Below are positions 57,111 to 64,000 of a DNA stretch of 64,000 bases, piece after piece. The notes under the pieces were generated by a model. That model was not told the DNA's origin, did not search any database, and was given only the letters and a program-made list of their open reading frames with translations. The position numbers and the translations under genes are program-made. The stretch spans positions 620,001 to 684,000 of the forward strand of contig JAJTUP010000012.1 of the NCBI GenBank assembly GCA_021399435.1, read 5' to 3'. How positions within the stretch are numbered: position 1 is the first letter of the stretch; each line of letters starts with the position of its first letter. The DNA comes from Diaporthe sp. PMI_573. Taxonomy: Eukaryota > Ascomycota > Sordariomycetes > Diaporthales > Diaporthaceae.

Positions 57111-58562
57111 CTTGCCCCTGTAAAGTGCCTTTAGCAAGGAAGAACCAAATGATTGGTTCGAGACGAACCTGTTGTGTAAGACTTGCGATGCAGGTGTGGG
57201 GTGATACTGCGTGGGAGCGTGAGGAGACCTGGGGGGATTGACAGTCCTCAGAAGACTGATGTCTTGATTGACAGACCGAGGATCAGGTCAAGATGTTCAG
57301 GAAATTGAGGGCAGCGAAGGGGAGGGGCGGACAAGAGATGATTTGAAAAGGAGATAAGAAGGCAATGGTGGGCAGCTTCCCCGAGGACCAAATAGACATT
57401 CTTGAGAAGTCCAAAGACTGTGGCGATCTGTCGAACGAGGAGCGTCGAAAACGGGTGCATGCATGCATGCAGACCGGAGGGCCCAGACGAGCGTAGTGCG
57501 ATGAGAGACATTGCTGCTAGACTTACTGTTTTGGAAACCGGTGAGTTCAGGCTGGTGAGGAAATTGTTGGTGAGCGACAAGCCATCAACCAATCGACAGA
57601 TGCGATGAGGCGCAATATCAAAATGACGGTGTCGAGACGACGACGATAAAGAAAGCAGAGCGGGTCGCCAACTCTTGTATGGGGTTATTGCTGAAGAAGT
57701 GGGGGGATTGGCGGTTGTACTGGGCAACAACTCCAAGCTCAGGGCAAGACTGGGTGGACCAGAGAGTGGCTTCAGGGCTCACGATTTGGGAATCGAAGTC
57801 AGTGATGGGAATAGGAGCTTCCACAGTCAGAGCATGTAAGTAGAGTGAAGCGGTTATGGGTTGACGCTGATGATGATGGTTTGTTGTAGAAATGCCCAGA
57901 GAACAATACTGGAGTTGAAGGATAAGGTTGAGGGAGGGTCCAACCTGGGGTGTCAGGTTGGGTGGTGCACCTGAGATAGGAAGCTACACTGTATACTACT
58001 GGGGAGCAACCCTGCAAACTGGGTTGAAACTTTAGAAAAGAGCTATATAAGCTCATTGAAAATCCTTAACTACAGTCTGACAGCTTGCCAGCTTTGAAAA
58101 AACTTTATACGGCCTTCGGCTCTCTTCCAGCCTGAATAGAGCAGGTGTGGCTGGAAGTTCCCTAGTAGCAGAACTTCACAGGTCAAGGATATTAAGCTGG
58201 ACAACCACGACGTCTCGTTTGGAACTCTTGCAGGGGGACACCGTCTGGTAGAGAAGGTTGCTTCCTTAACTGAGCCGACTTGTTGAAGATATGGCCCTGG
58301 ATGGGGTTGTGTGGCGAGCTGATTAAGATACACATTTAATACATACTTGGGAGCCGACAGATTTGACGGGATCCCAGCTTTGTCCAACGCTAGATAGATC
58401 TTAGCCACGCAATCTATCCAGGCAGTGCCGGGCTGTCAAATTGAGCACGATCCTCCATCCCGACTGCCCCACACCTACAGCTCCGTTGTGCCTGTTTGCC
58501 GGCATGGATCACGTACGTGTTAGATAATCGCTTGACGGATTGGGACTGATATTTAAGATCTA
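57111..58562. other. Intergenic region, no supported gene
   Basis: 1.45 kb. The part next to 57110 should be the promoter of the Myb-like gene; a CTTTACAG at about 57118-57125 (minus) might be the acceptor of a 5' UTR intron. Minus-strand frames 57248-57736 and 58070-58408 have no recognisable domain. Confidence 0.45.
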
Positions 58563-59552
58563 TCACAACGGCTTTTCGAAAGGAGTCCGACGACCACTCT
58601 GTAAACCACTTGGGGGAACGGCCATGCTCTTCATCTCTCCGTTCCACTCGGGCACAGCGCCCTCGTCCTTCAGCTTACCTTCCCCAGACCCGTACATGAG
58701 ATACTGGACCCCCAGGAACGCATCGCAGCCCGCCTGGAACATGCCGCACAGCTTGAACGCCCAGGGTATCTCGGTCACCGACGTGAAGAACCAGAACATC
58801 TTCATCGCATCGCCAGCGAGCCAGCTGGCGAGGACGGAGACCCGGAACCCCTTGCACGACTGGGAGCGCGCGTTTGCGAATATCTGAGGCAGCGGCAGCG
58901 TCGCCTCGACCGAGAGGCCAATGTAGCCGAGCAGGCTGGAGTACGAGGAGTAGAGGCCGCGGAAGGGCGCAAGAGCGAGCTCAAGTGCCGTGAGGATGAT
59001 GAACAGCCAGAGCAGGAACTGCCAGTATCTATGATGTCCGCAATGTCAGCCACAACCTGTGTCGGCCTCAGACCGGGGCCGGGCCATAACTTACGGCTTT
59101 GGCGACCGCCACTGCCAGAACTGATACGGGCGCTGCTTCTCAAAAATGCCTTCCTTGGCCCCAGCAAACGGGACCGCTGCGTCCCCGCCCTTGGACGCTG
59201 GGCCGGGGCGGTGGTCCAGAGCTATCTTCAACAGCAACAGCTGCATTATCACCATCAGGAACGATTGTATGAGCAGTGCAGTGTCGAATCGGGCGCCCGG
59301 GTAGTAGAATATCCTGTGTGTGCAGAACATGTCAGCGCCAAAAGTCAAGGGCAGACGGCATCTGTAGGATGGTGCAGAGGCTACATACCGGAACATAGAC
59401 GCGATGAGCATGATTAGAGGTATGTCCAGGGAGAAGCCGGCGCTCGATTTATTGCGGTGCATGGACATTGCCTGGTCGCTATATGAGAGCACAGGCGACA
59501 GGATCAGGAAGATGGGGGCAACATAGCCCGCGAGCGAGGTGAGCCATCGCAT
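58563..59552 (-). CDS. PQ-loop repeat membrane protein (SLC66/Any1-like)
   Basis: Predicted 282-aa, seven-TM protein in three exons (59552-59389, 59313-59095, 59028-58563; introns 75 and 66 nt). Two PQ-loop-type repeats are visible: the first around GYVAPIFLILSPVLSY with SAGFSLDIPLIML, the second around LSVEATLPLPQIFANARSQS with the diagnostic PLPQ turn followed by GFRVSVLASWLAGD. The first loop lacks the literal PQ. The pattern is that of SLC66A2 and yeast Any1 (YMR010W), which sit in Golgi/endosomal membranes and affect phospholipid asymmetry. The C-terminal tail is hydrophilic. An upstream in-frame ATG further 5' would add a non-membrane extension and is less likely. Confidence 0.85.
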
Positions 59553-60550
59553 CGCGGCGGCGTCGGGGGTCGGCCGGTGGTGAGAGGAGGCAAGGACGGA
59601 TCTGCAGGGTGCTTTCGAGTCGTCTGTCGCTGGGGTTGAGGATTGACCGGGTGGACAAAACGACAAGATTGCCCGAGTCGACGAGTTTGGACGGGGAGGG
59701 AGAAAGCAAAGGCGGAAAACTCGGAGGGACCTGCGTGCGGATGCGCGCGTTGGACGGCAAATTTGGCTTCTGCTCTATGCGGTCCCCCTTTTTGGAGTCG
59801 CGCGGCCGGGACCAAGGGATGCTTGCTGGCCCCGAGACGGCCAACCTCGCGCCAGTGAGTGCAATTTTTAGCTCCACGCTGGTCGTTGAAACTGGCTGGC
59901 CGCTAGAGCGGCGGCCCGTGGCTTACCAAAGCGACGGGCCGGCCATCTAAGGCACCGCAGTTGCACCGAAATCTCGCATCTGGTGGGTTCAGTGGGTACC
60001 GGCTGTTTCTCCCCGCGACACAGGCAAATACAACGGGCAGGCTGCCCTGCTCACTGACCATTGGACCCCAACTACTGAGCTCACGATGCGTCTACGCTCG
60101 GATTCGTGCCGTAGATCTTGCCAGACAGGTGCCACAGATTGGTTGGATACCCAAGCGAGCCTCTCCGACTGTCAGACTGTCCAGTAATCTGCACATGAAG
60201 GCAGCATTTCTCATGGCTGCCCAATGGCTGCGTGGACGTAGCTTCATGTCTGCCTCTCTGTTGGTAGGCCTCATGCAGGTGTTGGCGGCCTTCCCATCGC
60301 TTCCAAGGCGGCAGCCCATACTGGGTCTACCTCCAAGTGGAAAAAGACCCAGACGATCCTCTGTTGGTGATGTAAGGCATACAGTCATAAAGGAAAGCCC
60401 ATGGGTCTGAACAATATTTAAGTCGGAGAGGTGCCGTCGGACTGTGCTTCTTTCCTTACTACCCAAGCGTGATCTATCATTTCATGTGCAACTCATTCCC
60501 TACCTCCTATTAGTCGCCTGGTATCGTCAGACCGGGCACCCAATCTCATC
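59553..60550. other. Divergent promoter region
   Basis: 1 kb between the PQ-loop gene and the dynamin-like gene. No supported gene; likely promoters for both directions. Confidence 0.5.
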
Positions 60551-63255
60551 ATGGGGGTGGCTCAATTGCAAACGGAGGCCCTGAGCCAACTCCGCTCGAA
60601 AGACCAGCTCGATCTCCTGGACTCAATCGACCAGCTCCGATCCGAAGGGATCAATTACTATGTCTCTCTTCCTCAGATCATTGTTTGCGGTGATCAGTCC
60701 GCTGGGAAATCTTCCGTCCTTGAGGCCATCTCTGGAGTTTCCTTCCCGGTACAGAGTAATACCTGCACAAGATTCCCTACCGAGCTGATCCTGCGCCGGA
60801 CCCCCGAGGTCAGATCGAGTGTCTCCATCGTGCCAGATGCGTCACGAACGGAAGCAGAGAAGCTTTCACTCGCGGGGTTCAGCAGGGAGCTGGAGGGCTA
60901 TGACGGCTTGGGCCAGATGATCGAGGCCGCCAAGGATGCCATGGGGATAGAAGAAGACGGGAAGACGTTCTCAAAAGATCTTCTCAGGATCGAAATCACC
61001 GGCCCTGAACGTTCTCACTTGACCATAGTCGATCTGCCTGGTCTGATTCACTCCCCCACGAAGAGCCAAACTGATGACGATGTGAAACTGATCAAGAGTG
61101 TCGTGAGGAAATACAGTAGGTGGCCACTGCTCGCATTCATTCGGTCCTTGAGCGTGACTGATGATGTTTCTCCAGTGAGAGAGCCGAGAAGTGTAATCCT
61201 GGCAGTCATCTCGGCCAAGAATGACCTGGCGAACCAAATCGTCTTGAAGATGGCGAAGAAGGCTGATCGAGATGGACAAAGGACCATGGGTAAGTTTGAC
61301 ATGTTGTTCTGCCAGACGGTGACCAATTAATTTTCTCGACTCTCATGGCCTCCTACCCATCAGCACTACACTCTGCAGCCACAAGTGACATATTTAGTCG
61401 AGATGGTCCGCTCAAATTGTTCCTTGACGAATGTTTCCGCCAACTGACCTTTCTGTTTGAATAGGTATCATCACCAAGCCTGACAGCCTCGTCGTTGGCT
61501 CCAAAAATGAGAAGTTCTTCGCCTCTCTCGCCCAGAACAAGGAGGTTGATTTCCGCCTCGGGTGGCACGTTCTCAGAAACTTGGACTCCGAGAAAGGTTC
61601 TTTCAGCTTGACGAGGCGCAACCTCGAGGAGGACAGATTCTTCTCCAAAAGCATCTGGCCGCACGTTCCTGCTCACTTGCTGGGCATATACAACCTCAAA
61701 CCCCGGCTCAGCAATATCTTGATGAAACAAATTTCCTCAGAGTTACCCAGTCTCATCGAAGAAATTGCGTCGGGGCGTGAACTCTGTCGTAAGAGTCTCG
61801 AAAGTATGGGTCCGCGCCGGGGAACCAAAGATGAGCAGCAGGCGTATCTTCTCAGGGTCAGCATGCAGTTCCAGTCTTTAACCAAGGCTTCAATCGATGG
61901 GGTCTACAACGACACCTTCTTTGAAGACGCCCAACTTGAACGCGGATACTGTCAACGACTACGTGCTGTGATTCAGAACTCCAACCAGCAATTTGCCAGA
62001 GATATGTCAGATGTTGGCCACTATCACCACATCATTGACCCGAAGTTGGAGGATGATTCAGATTCAGATTCGGGAGGAAGCGTGCAGATCAACCGAGACG
62101 ACTTCATCACGCACATTCAGACGCTGATGTCTCGGACGCGGGGCCGCGAGCTGCCGGGAACCTTCAGCCCCATGATAGTCGAAGATCTCTTCCGTGAGCA
62201 ATGCCGCCCTTGGGGAAAGATACTGAGTGGGCACGTCGATACCGTCGCAGCCGCGGCCAGAAAGCTCCTCAACCTCGTGTGCGAGCACATCGCAGCAGAC
62301 ACGGCCAGCCAATTCATCATACGAGAGATTGTCGAGCCTGCCCTTGTGAGCATCACAAGGACCTTGCAGTCCAAGGCCGATGAGCTCTTGGAGCCTCACA
62401 GGGACGGACATCCTATAACCTACAATCATTACTTCACGGAGACACTCCAGAAAGTTCGCGATGAGCGCCGCATGGACGAGGTGCGGCGAACCTTGTCCCA
62501 TTGGCTCGACAAGGACGAAGATGATTTAGACACCACGAGTTGCAGATTGTCAGGCAGCTTCGACTTGCGCGGGCTAATGCAGGCCCTCTCCAGCCGTAGT
62601 GAGCCAGATATGGACCGCTTCGCAGCCTCCGAGGCCCTTGACTGCATGGAGGCGTATTATAAGGTAAGTATTGGGCAATTCTCAGAGTATTAATCACCTG
62701 AACTAACACAGAATACAGGTCGCACTGAAGCGCTTTATAGATGATGTGGCGATCGAGCTGGTCGAGGCAAAGCTCGTCAAAGCCCTCCCGGAAATTTTCT
62801 CGCCGATAACGGTCTGCACCATGCCCCCCGAACTCGTGAGCCGCATAGCTGGTGAGCCGGACGAGAAGCTGCGACGGCGCGAAGAGCTTGAGAAGCAGTT
62901 TGCCGCCCTGGGAAAGGGCTCCGAGATCTGCAAGCGGTTCGCGGGCATGAAACTCATCGGTGAGACATATCGGCCGTGCGTCGGAGCTTGCTCGAAGGAG
63001 AGGGTTGCTGACATCGTCGCAGATAAGATCGTTGATGGAGCAGGTGGCCCGGCCAGTGTTGATGAGCCCATCAGGGAGGATGAGGTGGCAGATGCGGATG
63101 AGCCTTCGAGTGAGGGAGCGCCGGCCAGCGAAGTGGACTCGCTCCAACCGCATGACCAGTCCGAAGTTGATTTTAACCAGTTCTTCACAAACCAGCCTCC
63201 TCCGGTCGAACCGATACCGCGCCTCCCCTCCCCTCAGTTTCATTTTGGAGGGTGA
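60551..63255 (+). CDS. Dynamin-like large GTPase (Mx/Vps1-related)
   Basis: Predicted 804-aa dynamin-family protein. Exons: 60551-61115, 61176-61289, 61465-62663, 62719-63255; introns 60, 175 and 55 nt. GTPase motifs: G1 GDQSAGKSS (about residue 47), G2 TRFPTEL, G3 DLPG (about 162), G4 TKPD (about 230). The middle/stalk follows with a Ser/Asp cluster (DDSDSDSGG), then a GED-like helical region (VALKRFIDDVAIELVEAKLV) and an acidic, disordered C terminus. There is no PH or transmembrane domain. The family includes many paralogues in moulds beyond Vps1 and Dnm1, mostly of unknown role; some are near heterokaryon-incompatibility or defence loci. The first intron is a multiple of three and open, so retention would insert 20 residues between G3 and G4. 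Confidence 0.92.
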
Positions 63256-63832
63256 CTTGGCTGGCCTTGGGCCCACAAGTACTGAAGTTGTCGACTTGTC
63301 GTAGTTATGATAGGATTACGAGGCAGTCACTGCAGAGTTCTAATGGCAAAGAATACACTTCGCGAGGTAAAATCTGCTCTTCTAAAAATGGTGGTACCTC
63401 ATCCCTTACACTTACTTTCTGGTCAATTGCCTTGCATTTACAATGCTTGCAATTGTGTGACATGCCCTACATCGGGATCAAGTGGTGTAATTACCTTGGA
63501 CAGCAGTAGTTGGGCCATGACCGCCGCTAAATAAGCAAGGGGACTCGTCAGAACCTTCACAGAGTATATCTATTTGCTCATTTCGGAAAAGCCCGTGGTA
63601 ATACGTTTGCTAACGGACAATTCTCTTTTCTGCAGATATTGCTTGTCATGCATTACATGTTCATTGACTACATTGTCAATAGGACAGATCATAGTAAGGG
63701 TATCTAAGGCCCCACAGCCAAAACGTCACCCCTTGAAGGGTGTTTCACGGTCAATCTTTCTCCAGCACCGTCAGACATCAGCAAAGGCCATACCATGAGT
63801 AGGCCCGGTTCAAAAACCACATCGGGGACGGC
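63256..63832. other. Convergent intergenic spacer
   Basis: 577 bp between the dynamin-like gene and the partial gene at the window edge; AT-richer, no supported frame. Confidence 0.5.
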
Positions 63833-64000
63833 TCATTCCTGACCCTCAATCACCATCCCGAGAGCGTTGGGCACGCCCACCAAGATCTTGCCCCTTGGCA
63901 CCCTCGCATTCTTGACCCTCATGCATCCGAAGACGTTCAACTCCCTGAGATTCGGGCAACTGCGGAACACGCATCCCACCACGTAGTCGTTGACCTCCTC
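63833..64000 (-). CDS. 3' end of an LRR protein, Rad7-like (partial)
   Basis: The last 55 codons of a minus-strand gene that continues beyond the window. The frame includes a final leucine-rich repeat (CPNLRELNVFGCMRVKNARV) followed by PRGKILVGVPNALGM, the kind of ending seen in fungal Rad7-type nucleotide-excision-repair proteins and other AMN1/F-box LRR proteins. The stop is TGA at 63833-63835. The 5' part, including any Rad7-specific motif, is not visible, so the name is tentative. Confidence 0.6.
   Translation of the reverse strand, partial: EEVNDYVVGCVFRSCPNLRELNVFGCMRVKNARVPRGKILVGVPNALGMVIEGQE

Noticed and set aside
57248..57736. 162-codon minus-strand frame upstream of the Myb-like gene
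   Set aside because: Composition like non-coding DNA and no domain; overlaps the expected promoter.

Overview
The window looks like nuclear DNA of a filamentous ascomycete (Pezizomycotina, most likely a Sordariomycete). Genes are interrupted by many short spliceosomal introns (mostly 52-80 nt, GTRNGT donors, CTRAC-like branch sites, YAG acceptors). Gene content is typical of moulds: Zn2Cys6 factor, DHA2-type MFS pump, P450, vacuolar M28 protease, small secreted Cys-rich protein. All gene models below were spliced by hand; every multi-exon model closes in frame.

Layout. 0.8-1.9 kb: bZIP factor. 4.3-7.2 kb: divergent pair of mitochondrial large-subunit ribosomal proteins (mL38 and uL4m) on a 334-bp shared promoter. 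9.2-12.3 kb: a Cys-rich single-pass membrane protein behind an ATG-TAG start-stop element, then a 2-TM protein with a long disordered tail. 12.8-13.4 kb: ribosome-export factor Alb1. 14.2-14.35 kb: an initiator tRNA-Met interrupted in the D arm by a 53-nt insert with spliceosomal-type signals. 14.4-18 kb: AT-richer, element-like island with two overlapping unassigned frames, ending in a second 24-nt piece of the initiator tRNA. 18.6-20.7 kb: weak hypothetical ORFs with minisatellites. 21.65-22.84 kb: eight-exon Ure2-like GST. 23.45-25.61 kb: branchpoint-binding protein (SF1/BBP). 26.67-29.97 kb: vacuolar membrane M28 protease. 32.0-32.7 kb: small secreted protein. 33.2-33.9 kb: Mediator Med11. 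35.8-38.6 kb: USP deubiquitinase ending in a CaaX box. 38.6-43.6 kb: gene-poor. 43.6-54.8 kb: accessory block (Zn2Cys6 factor, MFS pump, single-TM protein, P450). 56.1-57.1 kb: Myb-like nuclear protein with two homologous, apparently mutually exclusive exons. 58.6-59.6 kb: PQ-loop membrane protein. 60.6-63.3 kb: dynamin-like GTPase. Right edge: 3' end of a Rad7-like LRR gene.

The two signals I consider most worth following are the D-arm intron of the initiator tRNA and the duplicated alternative exons of the Myb-like gene. Functions rest on motif and family recognition by eye; no searches were run.
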